Positions 9,070 to 17,687 of a stretch of 64,000 bases of DNA are shown here, one piece after another. Position 1 is the stretch's first letter, and every line of letters starts with the position of its first letter. Origin of the DNA: an uncultured Bacteroidota bacterium (GTDB taxonomy: Bacteria > Bacteroidota > Bacteroidia > AKYH767-A > OLB10); the NCBI GenBank assembly GCA_900696575.1, contig CAADHD010000010.1, forward strand, positions 62,001 through 126,000. The letters run 5' to 3'. The notes under the pieces are model-generated. The model saw nothing but the letters and a program-made list of their open reading frames with translations, was not told the origin of the DNA and did no database searches. A program made the translations under genes and the position numbers.

Positions 9070-10503
9070 ATGTCTTTCAAAAGAAAACTGAAAACGGCAG
9101 CTTTTATTTTTGGGATGAGTGCATTCAACGCTGCTGCTCAACCCAATCCTTACTTCTTAACTTTCGTTGATTCGGCCATGGTATGCAATGGCGTTGGCAT
9201 TAGTCAGCTTCCTTCGGGCAATTTGCTGTATGCCGGTTATGCCTATTCAGCATCCGGTAACTCAGCTATCATTCTTAAAAAGCTTACACCAGCCGGAAAT
9301 GAAATCTGGTCAATGGCTTACTCAACTGCTAGCGGCCAGTATTCGCTGCATAAAGCAGTGTATGATAAGAACGCTCACTTGCTCTATATGGCTGGGCATT
9401 TATTCGTTAACGGACAAACAGACGGGTTGGTAATGATAGCTGATACCAGCGGAGCGTTGCTCGGCAATTATCTTTTCGGGCAGAGCAATGCCAGCGAATC
9501 TTTTAACGGAATCTGCACCACTGATGACGGAGGTTTTGCCGCCTTCGGTTACCAGGGTTTTACCGGAAGCAACAGCAATTTTTATCTGGTAAAAGCCGAT
9601 GCTATCGGCAACATGCAATGGGAGCAGACTTACGGAACGCAACTGATTGATGTAGGAATGAATATCATTCAGACTACCGATAAAGGATTCATGCTTTCGG
9701 GCGACAGGCAAACGGCTTTCAATTCGATTTACAATGTGTTCATCATTAAAACTGATTCATCGGGAACTGAAGAATGGAATGTTCCGGTTAATTCGCTTTA
9801 CAACAGTGGCTGCCGCGACATGATACAGGATGCTTACGGGCATTTTATCATTACCGGTGAAACGGCAACACCCACCAGCGCTTATTTTGATGTGATGATA
9901 ATAAAGCTTGATTTGAATGGAGATATATTCTGGAATAAAACTATTCCGGCTACCGATCAGGGCGATGCAGGATTTTCTATTGCTGAGTTTTCTGCAGGAC
10001 ATTATCTGCTCACCGGTTATCATTTCATTGCTTCCAATAACAATACATCTATTTTCATGGCACATACCGACACTTCAGGCAATGTGATGGACTTCAGAAC
10101 GTATGATAGCATACCCATGATTGACATCGGGTATCAGATAACACCCGTCAGCAACGGATTTTACATTGCCGGTTCTTCCATCTGGCTTGAAAATAAATAT
10201 GCCCTGGTGCTTGATACACTAAATGTTTCTACGGGAATAATTGAAAATACATCCCCGAGCTTAAGAATATATCCGAATCCATTACCGGCAGGAAATGCAT
10301 TACGAATAAAGAACACAACTGACTTTACATGGATTTCCATTTTTGACATTACCGGAAAAACTATCATCAAACAAAAGCTTACAACGGGCGAGAATGTTGT
10401 TTATTTTTCAAAAACTTTTCCGGCAGGAGTTTATCTGATCAGGCTTGAAAAACCCAATCAGACAGTAACCGGAAAACTGATAGTTACTTCTATCACTCAA
10501 TAA
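9070..10503 (+). CDS. T9SS-sorted surface protein with propeller-like repeats
   Basis: 477 residues. A signal peptide ends near NAAAQ. The middle (about 30-390) has repeated blades of the type DGGFAAFGYQGF / DKGFMLSGDR / YGHFIITGE, each followed by a strand ending in IIKTDSSG or similar. These resemble PQQ/kelch-like beta-propeller blades seen in Bacteroidota surface proteins. Residues from about 405 (IYPNPLPAG) to the end are a type A T9SS sorting domain. No catalytic motif is visible. It begins 30 bases after sod and may be read through from it. Confidence 0.75.
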   Translation: MSFKRKLKTAAFIFGMSAFNAAAQPNPYFLTFVDSAMVCNGVGISQLPSGNLLYAGYAYSASGNSAIILKKLTPAGNEIWSMAYSTASGQYSLHKAVYDKNAHLLYMAGHLFVNGQTDGLVMIADTSGALLGNYLFGQSNASESFNGICTTDDGGFAAFGYQGFTGSNSNFYLVKADAIGNMQWEQTYGTQLIDVGMNIIQTTDKGFMLSGDRQTAFNSIYNVFIIKTDSSGTEEWNVPVNSLYNSGCRDMIQDAYGHFIITGETATPTSAYFDVMIIKLDLNGDIFWNKTIPATDQGDAGFSIAEFSAGHYLLTGYHFIASNNNTSIFMAHTDTSGNVMDFRTYDSIPMIDIGYQITPVSNGFYIAGSSIWLENKYALVLDTLNVSTGIIENTSPSLRIYPNPLPAGNALRIKNTTDFTWISIFDITGKTIIKQKLTTGENVVYFSKTFPAGVYLIRLEKPNQTVTGKLIVTSITQ

Positions 10504-10545
10504 TGTAGTTAACGGTTCGTTAAGCAAACGAATTGAATTGCCTTT

Positions 10546-10553
10546 TAGCTTTG
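10546..10553 (+). promoter_or_regulatory. Candidate -7 box for DUF5916 gene
   Basis: TAGCTTTG matches TAnnTTTG exactly, 19 bases before the ATG at 10572. Confidence 0.4.
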
Positions 10554-10571
10554 CCCATTACCTAATATATT

Positions 10572-13064
10572 ATGAAAATCAATTTTTCTCTGACTGCACT
10601 TTTATCGTTGTGTATATGCACATCAGCAATTGCTCAAAACGGAGCGCCACCTGATACCGGCAAAAAGTATTTCACTGCTTTTACCGGAACTCCTCCGGTG
10701 ATTGACGGAAAAACGGATGATGCTTCGTGGAAACTTGTTCAGCCTGCTTCTGATTTTACGATGGCGCGCCCTATTGAAGGCGGCAAACCGACTTACAAGA
10801 CCGAATTCAGGATTCTTTACGATAATACTGCACTTTATGTATGCGCTGATATGTTTGATGATTATCCCGACAGTATTTACCGCGAGCTTGGGCTGCGAGA
10901 CGGTGTTGACCCTTACAGCGGCATGTTTGGCTCTGATTTGAATGCCGACATGTTTCGTTTTTTGATAGACCCTTACAACTCCCGGCAGGATGCTTATGAC
11001 TTTGGTGTATATGCTTCAGGCGTACAGGCTGATTCAAAATTCAGTGATTATACATGGGATGGTGTTTGGCAGAGCGCTGTACACATGCATGACAAAGGGT
11101 GGAGTGTTGAAATAAAAATACCATACTCAGCCATCCGTTTCAGCAACAGCGAAAACCCTGTCTGGTCAATTCAGGTAACGCGCAGCATCAGGCGCAGCCG
11201 TGAGTTTATTCAATGGTGCCTCGTTCCTTCTACTGCATACAATGCACAACTTTTCTGGGGAACGCTTCAGGGATTGAAGAATATAAAACCCCCTGTACGC
11301 CTTTCGCTTACTCCGTATCTCTCATCCTATATTGACCGCGCTCCTGTTTTTGAAGATGACGGTACCTTTACTTACGGAAACACTTTTTCATGGAATGCAG
11401 GCGCTGATATTAAATACGGATTAGACGAACGCTTTACACTTGACATGACTCTGCTTCCCGATTTCGGGCAAACTCAATCCGATAATAAAATTAAAACGCT
11501 GGGTTACGAAGAAATCAACTACGATGAAAACCGTTACTTCTTCAAAGAAGGTACCGAACTGTTTGATAAAAACGGGTTGTTTTACTCCAGAAGGATAGGC
11601 CGTATTCCGTCCGGATTTTTTTCTGTTCAGGATGAATTGCAGCAAGGTGAGAGCATAAAAGAAAATCCATCTCAGGCCAAACTGCTTAATGCCACCAAAA
11701 TTTCAGGACGCAATGCCAGCGGAATGGGTATCGGATTCTTTAATGCCGTTACCGAAAACACGTATGCAACCATTAAACAGGCAGATGGTGGAGAACGCAA
11801 AGTGCTTACCGACCCGCTTACCAATTACAATGTGATTGTATTTGACCAACAGATAAAAAGTTCGTCTAATGTTTATCTTATCAATGCCAGTACCATACGC
11901 GCAAAAGATTATGATGATTCCAATGTTTCGGGAACAGGATTCACCTTTGCCAATAACAGTAACAGTTATGCAGTGGATGCCAATATGATTTTAAGTCAGT
12001 ATTTCACCAAAGAGAATAGCGTGCCGCATATTTATTCCAATGAACTCGGTTACCGCTACTTTGCCGGCATCCGAAAGATAAGCGGTAAATTCAGAGGCGG
12101 TATAAGCCGCAGCGGTGTAAGTCCTTCGTATTTTCAGAGAGATTTAGGATACTACATTAACCCAAACAGGATTAATTATAATTTCTATGCCGAGGCAAAT
12201 CAATTTCAACCGAAGGGTTTCATTCGTGAAGGAAAAATTGGAATCCGTTCTTATTACACTACCACTTATGACAATCCTGACCGAACCGCTTTTCAAATAA
12301 GTTACAATGCATTTGCAAACCTGTTAAGCTATAATGCCATTTTTACAGGAGGAGGTTTCAGCCCGGTATCATCTCATGACTATGATCCGCGCATTGACGG
12401 GCGCTATGTTAAAACCGAACGCTACTGGTATGCTTACTTTGGCATTAGTTCCGATTACCGTAAGCGCCTTGCTGTGGATGCCGAATTCAACATCAGCAAT
12501 TTTATTGATAATTATGTAAGCGAAGGTTACAACAATTCTCTGGCGCTGCGTTTCAGAGTGAATGATAAGTTTACTTTGAATTACAAAACCGTTTACAATT
12601 TCGACCCATACAATTTCGGATTTGCCGGATATGACGGTGATAAATATCTGTATGGTTTGCGAAGGCTTGATACTTACATTAACTCCTTTTCTGCCAAATA
12701 CATTTTTAAGAATGACATGTATGTTACCCTGGCTGCTCGTCATTACTGGCTGACCGGGAAATACAGAAGGTATTTTCATCTGGAAGATGACGGAAGTGTA
12801 AGCGATACTCCCGGCCCCGGAACTGAAAATGATTTCAGTTTCAATGCTTTCAATATTGATTTTATTTACTCATGGCGATTTGCCCCGGGAAGCATTATCA
12901 CCATTGCCTATAAAAATACCATTGAATATGACGGACCGTTTGAAACACACAGCTATTCAAAAAATCTTCAATCAACTTTTGACCTGCCGCAACTGAACAG
13001 TTTTTCCATCAAGGTGGTGTATTACCTTGACTATGCTTCGCTGAATAAAAAAACTCCGATGTAA
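10572..13064 (+). CDS. DUF5916 protein with N-terminal CBM9-like domain
   Basis: 830 residues. A signal peptide ends near AIAQ (22). Residues about 35-240 are a family 9 carbohydrate-binding-like domain (VIDGKTDDASWKLVQP ... WSVEIKIPYSAIRF). The remainder is a DUF5916 region of alternating strands that looks like an outer-membrane beta-barrel (for example YFFKEGTELFDKNGLFYSRR). The family is common in Bacteroidota and has no known function; sugar or glycan contact is only suggested by the CBM9-like fold. Stops are convergent with the next gene, with 3 bases between them. Confidence 0.8.
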   Translation: MKINFSLTALLSLCICTSAIAQNGAPPDTGKKYFTAFTGTPPVIDGKTDDASWKLVQPASDFTMARPIEGGKPTYKTEFRILYDNTALYVCADMFDDYPDSIYRELGLRDGVDPYSGMFGSDLNADMFRFLIDPYNSRQDAYDFGVYASGVQADSKFSDYTWDGVWQSAVHMHDKGWSVEIKIPYSAIRFSNSENPVWSIQVTRSIRRSREFIQWCLVPSTAYNAQLFWGTLQGLKNIKPPVRLSLTPYLSSYIDRAPVFEDDGTFTYGNTFSWNAGADIKYGLDERFTLDMTLLPDFGQTQSDNKIKTLGYEEINYDENRYFFKEGTELFDKNGLFYSRRIGRIPSGFFSVQDELQQGESIKENPSQAKLLNATKISGRNASGMGIGFFNAVTENTYATIKQADGGERKVLTDPLTNYNVIVFDQQIKSSSNVYLINASTIRAKDYDDSNVSGTGFTFANNSNSYAVDANMILSQYFTKENSVPHIYSNELGYRYFAGIRKISGKFRGGISRSGVSPSYFQRDLGYYINPNRINYNFYAEANQFQPKGFIREGKIGIRSYYTTTYDNPDRTAFQISYNAFANLLSYNAIFTGGGFSPVSSHDYDPRIDGRYVKTERYWYAYFGISSDYRKRLAVDAEFNISNFIDNYVSEGYNNSLALRFRVNDKFTLNYKTVYNFDPYNFGFAGYDGDKYLYGLRRLDTYINSFSAKYIFKNDMYVTLAARHYWLTGKYRRYFHLEDDGSVSDTPGPGTENDFSFNAFNIDFIYSWRFAPGSIITIAYKNTIEYDGPFETHSYSKNLQSTFDLPQLNSFSIKVVYYLDYASLNKKTPM

Positions 13065-13067
13065 CAT

Positions 13068-15206
13068 TCAGAACTCAAATCTCGCCTGCAGTTTGAGTTC
13101 CGATTTCATGTTGCCTTCTATTTCATCCATTCCCGAACCTACGATGTTGCGGTTGGTATAGACCGAAGCAGCATACCGTACCCATAAGTCTATTCCCTTT
13201 CTCACTTTGTAACGAAGCGTTAAATAATACCGCTGTCCTTTGTAATAATACGATGGAATGGAATACGAATACAGCACATCATTCTCGTAAGCATAAATAC
13301 GCGAGTTGTAACTCTTTGTATCAAACAGAGCATACCGTAAACTGAAAGATACGGGAACGCTGAGCGGCTTGTAAGTAACATCCTGCAGAATGACAAAACC
13401 GTTTTCGGGATCAGAATCTGTTTTATGGTAGCGTACCAATTCAACCCTGCTGTGAAGTGTGAATGCCCGTGAAACTTTTGAAACAATGTCGTAACGGTAA
13501 TTCTGCTGATTAATGTCCACAGGTACATCAATGGGTGTAACGTCCCCAGTAGCATTTTCAGGTTTGCTCTGCATGCGGTAACGCATATACATGTTCAGCT
13601 TCTTGTTTGGAGTGTACATTCCTTGAACCATGTATTCAAAACCTTCAGTCGGGCTATGGACTGTATAACGCAGCCACGGAAAAGAAAACACATCATAGTA
13701 AGCGGTAAGCGTAAATCTCCGTCCGGGTTTAATCATTATGCCGAAATACGTTCCTTTTTCATTGATGGCATTGCTGCTTTCGCGAAGCGGATTGGAAGCA
13801 AGCGAATGATAGTTGCGCGGATAGTTTCTGTTCAGTACCGAAAAAGAAACCTTCGGATCGAGGGCGAACATGGCTCCGTTCAGATAAGCAATGGTTCCGT
13901 TATCACTGCGGGTTGCTTCACCGAACAAACTTACGTTACGCCATAAATAATTGTAATCAACACCGGCTACGGTAAGTTCATTGCCGCGGAAATAAAATTG
14001 ATTGTAAAGCGAAGAGGAAGGATTCAGTACTTTGCTGAATTCCGATTTTACCACCGTTACACCTAACCCCAGCCGTTTTTTATTGAATTGAAGATGGCTG
14101 CCGTAAAATTTTTCTTTGATGGAATTTTTCTTGTCAAGTTCATTGGGGGAACGGTGATAGCCGCTTTCGAAAAAGGAAGTGAATGTTTCCTCATTGTTGA
14201 TGGTATCGGATAAGGAGCCGTCAAAATTTTTGGAAGAATAAAACACATCCAGTGTAAACGGCCCCTTTCCAAACGAAACGGCAGCACCGCGTTTAAAGAA
14301 AAACTCATTCACAGAAGTGTAGGGAAGAATGCCGTAAGGATTTTTTTTGATGCTTATAGCTTCAGGTGTTTTACCGAAGGCAAGTCCGGTCCATGCCACC
14401 AAGCCCTGTCCGTAAGCAAGCTGATAATCGCCAATGTTTAACGAGCGGATGAAACCCAGATCACGGACGGTAAGGTGTGCCGAATAAAAATCGAATGATT
14501 GCTGAGAGCCTTTGAAAAACTCTTCGCCCTGGTCTTTTTCCGCTGTAATTCCGAAGCTGATCTTACGCTGATAAATGAAACGGTAGCGCGCGTAATACTT
14601 CCAGGGATCACCAAGGTAATAGGATTGCGAAGTGCTTCCTTCGGGAACAGGAAGAAATCCTTTTTGAGTTTCGAGTACCCGCTGTGTTCGCAGAATTAAA
14701 GTATGCTTCCCGTTGCGGAATGCTTTGCGAAACCAGCCTTTCTCAGCCATCCATTCTGATTTTAGAGAAACATAAGGCAGGATAGAGTAAATGGTATTCA
14801 GATCAAAACCATCTACAGCCTGTAGTTCTTCGAGAGCCAACAGTTGGCCGTACTTTTCAATATGAGTAAACAGGTTTTCAATCTGAACATCACTGAGTAA
14901 ACCAAGCTGGCGGAGCTCTTCTCTTGTTGTTTTATTAAGGTTGACCGGATGCTCTGCAAAATACCTGAGCGCTTCGGTTATTTCGGTAAAATCGGTTTCC
15001 TCGTCTACGGTTTGCGCAAGGTTTTCAATTCGCTCTTCCACTTTTTGTTCAACCTGCGTAGCTTGCTGAGGAGGAACTTCCTGAGCAAAAAGAAAACTTG
15101 TATTCAGGAGCAAACAAAAAAGGTAAGCATAAAAATTACCTGCGCGTACCCGTAACCCTGAAGAAGACTTACACACAATTGTCTTTATGATTGTTACTTG
15201 GTGCAT
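13068..15206 (-). CDS. Exported helix-hairpin-helix protein with beta-barrel-like body
   Basis: 712 residues. After a signal peptide ending near FLFAQ, residues about 60-130 hold two helix-hairpin-helix units (VNLNKTTREELRQLGLL and LALEELQAVDGFDLNTIY), related to ComEA-type non-specific DNA binding. The remaining 550 residues alternate aromatic and polar strands and end in LQARFEF, as outer-membrane barrels do. The family recurs in Bacteroidota without known function; a part in DNA uptake is only inference. The reading frame has no ATG between 15206 and the hydrophobic core. A GTG at 15176 is the alternative start, and REP-like copy B lies within this leader. Confidence 0.75.
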   Translation of the reverse strand: MHQVTIIKTIVCKSSSGLRVRAGNFYAYLFCLLLNTSFLFAQEVPPQQATQVEQKVEERIENLAQTVDEETDFTEITEALRYFAEHPVNLNKTTREELRQLGLLSDVQIENLFTHIEKYGQLLALEELQAVDGFDLNTIYSILPYVSLKSEWMAEKGWFRKAFRNGKHTLILRTQRVLETQKGFLPVPEGSTSQSYYLGDPWKYYARYRFIYQRKISFGITAEKDQGEEFFKGSQQSFDFYSAHLTVRDLGFIRSLNIGDYQLAYGQGLVAWTGLAFGKTPEAISIKKNPYGILPYTSVNEFFFKRGAAVSFGKGPFTLDVFYSSKNFDGSLSDTINNEETFTSFFESGYHRSPNELDKKNSIKEKFYGSHLQFNKKRLGLGVTVVKSEFSKVLNPSSSLYNQFYFRGNELTVAGVDYNYLWRNVSLFGEATRSDNGTIAYLNGAMFALDPKVSFSVLNRNYPRNYHSLASNPLRESSNAINEKGTYFGIMIKPGRRFTLTAYYDVFSFPWLRYTVHSPTEGFEYMVQGMYTPNKKLNMYMRYRMQSKPENATGDVTPIDVPVDINQQNYRYDIVSKVSRAFTLHSRVELVRYHKTDSDPENGFVILQDVTYKPLSVPVSFSLRYALFDTKSYNSRIYAYENDVLYSYSIPSYYYKGQRYYLTLRYKVRKGIDLWVRYAASVYTNRNIVGSGMDEIEGNMKSELKLQARFEF
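15142..15176 (+). repeat. REP-like palindrome, copy B (inside coding leader)
   Basis: Contains ACCCGTAACCCTGAAG then CTTACACAC, matching copies A and C. It overlaps codons for the n-region of the signal peptide of the minus-strand helix-hairpin-helix protein. Confidence 0.55.
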
Positions 15207-15243
15207 TCGTGGCTATTTATTAGTTGTTTAATTGCCGGTCCTT

Positions 15244-15271
15244 ACCCGTGACCCTGAAGGGTTCCTTCGCT
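15244..15271 (+). repeat. REP-like palindrome, copy C
   Basis: ACCCGTGACCCTGAAGGG followed by TTCCTTCGCTC, in the 120-bp spacer between two minus-strand genes. It has the same orientation as copy B, about 70 bases away. Confidence 0.6.
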
Positions 15272-15326
15272 CAACCTTCACATTATTTGCAATTTGTACC
15301 TGTATGGCAATTCATGTTCGATAATC

Positions 15327-16133
15327 CTATTTCGCCACCCATACCAAAGAAACATTAGGAGTATAGCCCAACTGCCGGTGATAGGAAGCAGCTAAGTCAA
15401 CTTTAAAGGAATCAATCATCCATCCAAAACCGAAGGATGTGTTAAACGGATTGGAAGCAATGCCGGTGCGCAGAAAAAACTTGCTGACGATTTCATACTC
15501 CGCACCTGCTTTGATGCGGTTGGCGCGGTCAATGACTTTTTCGCTTTCGGCAGTGATGAATACTTTATCGGAAGGTTGATATGCCAATCCGAATTTGAGA
15601 ATGGCGGGCAAACGCTCATCGTTGTAAGCAGCAATTTTTACGCGCATGGGATTACAGACATGGGCAGCAAGGAAAAATCCTTCGAGCAATTCAGCCTGAA
15701 CACCGCCTTCAAAAGTTACTGCGCTGCGCGAACCATATCCTTCGCCAATGGCTACTCCGAAATAATCGAGCTGTAAACCGGCTTTTATGTTTTCGCCAAA
15801 CTTGCGGGCGTAAGCAAGGCCTCCGCGTTTTTCGTTGTAAGCAGCATATCCGTAGTATTGAAACTGCGCTGTAATAACACCATTGCTTACCGGCATGGCA
15901 ACGGCCAAACCGCGGGTGCTTACATTACTGAGCATGAACGATGTTTCATTGAAAATGCCGATGGAGAATTTTTCGATCCCAGCCAATCCGGCCTGATTGT
16001 GAAAAGCAGCGAATATATCACTCAGGTTAGCCGCAGCACCGGCCATGCCGGCAGCCCGTCCACCGGCTGTTGTTTGCGAAAAGACTGGAACAGCCCAAGA
16101 AACCATGAGAGTTAAACACAGGTACTTTTTCAT
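15327..16133 (-). CDS. PorV/PorQ-like outer-membrane protein
   Basis: 268 residues. A signal peptide ends near VFSQ. The opening GGRAAGMAGAAANLSDIFAAFHNQAGLAG is the typical start of the UPF0164/PorV-PorQ branch of the FadL-like barrels, and the rest fits an outer-membrane barrel ending VSLVWVAK. PorQ and PorV work with the type IX secretion system at the cell surface, and this protein may be such a partner. Length is shorter than typical PorV (about 380) and closer to PorQ-like proteins. No gene symbol is given because the subfamily is uncertain. Confidence 0.7.
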   Translation of the reverse strand: MKKYLCLTLMVSWAVPVFSQTTAGGRAAGMAGAAANLSDIFAAFHNQAGLAGIEKFSIGIFNETSFMLSNVSTRGLAVAMPVSNGVITAQFQYYGYAAYNEKRGGLAYARKFGENIKAGLQLDYFGVAIGEGYGSRSAVTFEGGVQAELLEGFFLAAHVCNPMRVKIAAYNDERLPAILKFGLAYQPSDKVFITAESEKVIDRANRIKAGAEYEIVSKFFLRTGIASNPFNTSFGFGWMIDSFKVDLAASYHRQLGYTPNVSLVWVAK

Positions 16134-16204
16134 GAGGGTGAAAATAGGAGTTTCTGCTGAATGGAAAAAACAAACATCAATTTGGAACTCCGTTACTTTG
16201 TGAT

Positions 16205-17227
16205 ATGAACCGGAATGCAGCCGACATACTGAACCTGATGAGCAAGCTTACTGTTAAGCGCGCTGCGAATGCAGTTAAGTTAGTAAGCAGCTATTTGGTT
16301 TCGAAGTACACGGGTAAGCCTGTTCACTGGGGTATGCCGCTGAGCATATCTTTTGAACCGACTACAAGCTGCAACCTGCGCTGCCCCGAATGCCCCAGCG
16401 GATTGCGTTCTTTTACCCGCCCTACGGGCATGCTGGATTCTGATTTTTTTAAGAAGCAGATGGATGAAATGCATCGTGAACTGATGTATCTGGTTTTTTA
16501 TTTTCAGGGGGAGCCTTATTTGCATAAAGATTTTTTGGAATTAGTGAAGTATGCCTCTTCCAGAAAAATTTATACCGCCACCAGCACCAACGCGCATTAC
16601 CTGACGGATGAGATGGCACGGAAAACGGTGGAGTCGGGCCTTGACAGGCTGATTGTTTCGATTGACGGGACTACGCAGGAAACTTACGAGCAATACCGTG
16701 TGGGAGGGAAACTGGATAAAGTGCTGGAAGGTACGCGCAACATCATGAAATGGAAAAAGGCATTGAAGTCAAAAACACCGCATGTTATTTTTCAGTTTCT
16801 GGTAGTGAAGCCTAATGAGCATCAGATAGCAGAAGTGCATAGCCTTGCCAATGAACTTGGCGTAGATGAGGTGGGATTGAAAACCGCTCAGATTTATGAC
16901 TATGAACACGGCAATGAACTCATCCCCACCCTTGAAAAATTTTCACGCTACAGCAAGAATGCTGATGGCACTTACCGCATAAAAAACAAACTATTGAACC
17001 ACTGCTGGAAGATGTGGCACAGTTGCGTCATTACATGGGATGGATTGGTAGTGCCTTGTTGTTTTGATAAAGATGCCTGGCACCGGATGGGCAATCTGAA
17101 AGAAAAATCGTTTCGTGAAATCTGGAATAATGAAACCTATCGCGAATTCCGTGCTTCGGTGCTTCGATCACGTTCAGAAATTGATATGTGCAAAAACTGT
17201 ACGGAAGGAACGAGGATATGGGCGTAA
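16205..17227 (+). CDS. Radical SAM/SPASM domain enzyme
   Basis: 340 residues. The radical SAM cluster motif is C56-NLR-C60-PE-C63, followed by a TIM-barrel core (GEP motif FQGEPYLHKDF). A C-terminal SPASM region (about 265-335) has cysteines in HCWKMWHSC, VVPCCFD and DMCKNC, likely binding auxiliary Fe-S clusters. SPASM enzymes mostly modify peptides or act in cofactor maturation; the substrate is unknown and no precursor peptide was recognised nearby. A near -7 box (TTACTTTG, 16193-16200) sits only 4 bases before the ATG, so the transcript might be leaderless. Confidence 0.88.
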   Translation: MNRNAADILNLMSKLTVKRAANAVKLVSSYLVSKYTGKPVHWGMPLSISFEPTTSCNLRCPECPSGLRSFTRPTGMLDSDFFKKQMDEMHRELMYLVFYFQGEPYLHKDFLELVKYASSRKIYTATSTNAHYLTDEMARKTVESGLDRLIVSIDGTTQETYEQYRVGGKLDKVLEGTRNIMKWKKALKSKTPHVIFQFLVVKPNEHQIAEVHSLANELGVDEVGLKTAQIYDYEHGNELIPTLEKFSRYSKNADGTYRIKNKLLNHCWKMWHSCVITWDGLVVPCCFDKDAWHRMGNLKEKSFREIWNNETYREFRASVLRSRSEIDMCKNCTEGTRIWA

Positions 17228-17263
17228 GTTTAATGCCGGATTTAAAAATGAAAATCATAAAGT

Positions 17264-17578
17264 TCACCACATCCCCAGTTCCATCCTTGCTTCTTCGCTC
17301 ATCATGCTTTTTTCCCAGGGCGGATCAAAAGTGATTTCCACTTTGGCGTTGTTCACATCAGGAATGTTTTTTATTTTCTGTTCTACTTCTAAAGGCAAGG
17401 ATTCGGCTACCGGACAGGCAGGTGAAGTCAGCGTCATTTTAACAAGCACATCATTTCCATCAAGCACATTGATCTCATAAATCAGTCCGAGTTCATAAAT
17501 ATCAACCGGAATTTCGGGATCGTAACAGGTTTTGATTATTTCGATAATGCGGTCGCGCAGCGGTTTTATTTCTTCCAT
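17264..17578 (-). CDS. MIP18-family Fe-S cluster assembly protein (SufT/PaaD-like)
   Basis: 104 residues, a single DUF59/MIP18 domain: YDPEIPVDIYELGLIYE near the N-terminus and the conserved cysteine in TSPACPVAESLP. Proteins of this type help deliver or mature Fe-S clusters and are often encoded with suf genes. Here the gene stands alone, convergent with the radical SAM gene, itself an Fe-S enzyme. A -7 box lies about 48 bases upstream. Confidence 0.88.
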   Translation of the reverse strand: MEEIKPLRDRIIEIIKTCYDPEIPVDIYELGLIYEINVLDGNDVLVKMTLTSPACPVAESLPLEVEQKIKNIPDVNNAKVEITFDPPWEKSMMSEEARMELGMW

Positions 17579-17625
17579 ATTCGCTAAACTTATAACTCAA
17601 CAGTTCCATGAACAGAATGTTTGGG

Positions 17626-17633
17626 CAAAGGTA
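17626..17633 (-). promoter_or_regulatory. Candidate -7 box for MIP18 gene
   Basis: The minus strand reads TACCTTTG (TAnnTTTG), 48 bases before the ATG at 17578. Confidence 0.4.
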
Positions 17634-17687
17634 AAGGCTTACCACAACATGCTTTCCATACCTTTACGCAGTGAAACTTCTTTGAGT

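Noticed and set aside
17532-17687. 52-residue N-terminal extension of the TonB receptor
   Set aside because: It overlaps the divergent MIP18 gene start and its promoter, and the internal ATG begins a perfect signal peptide.
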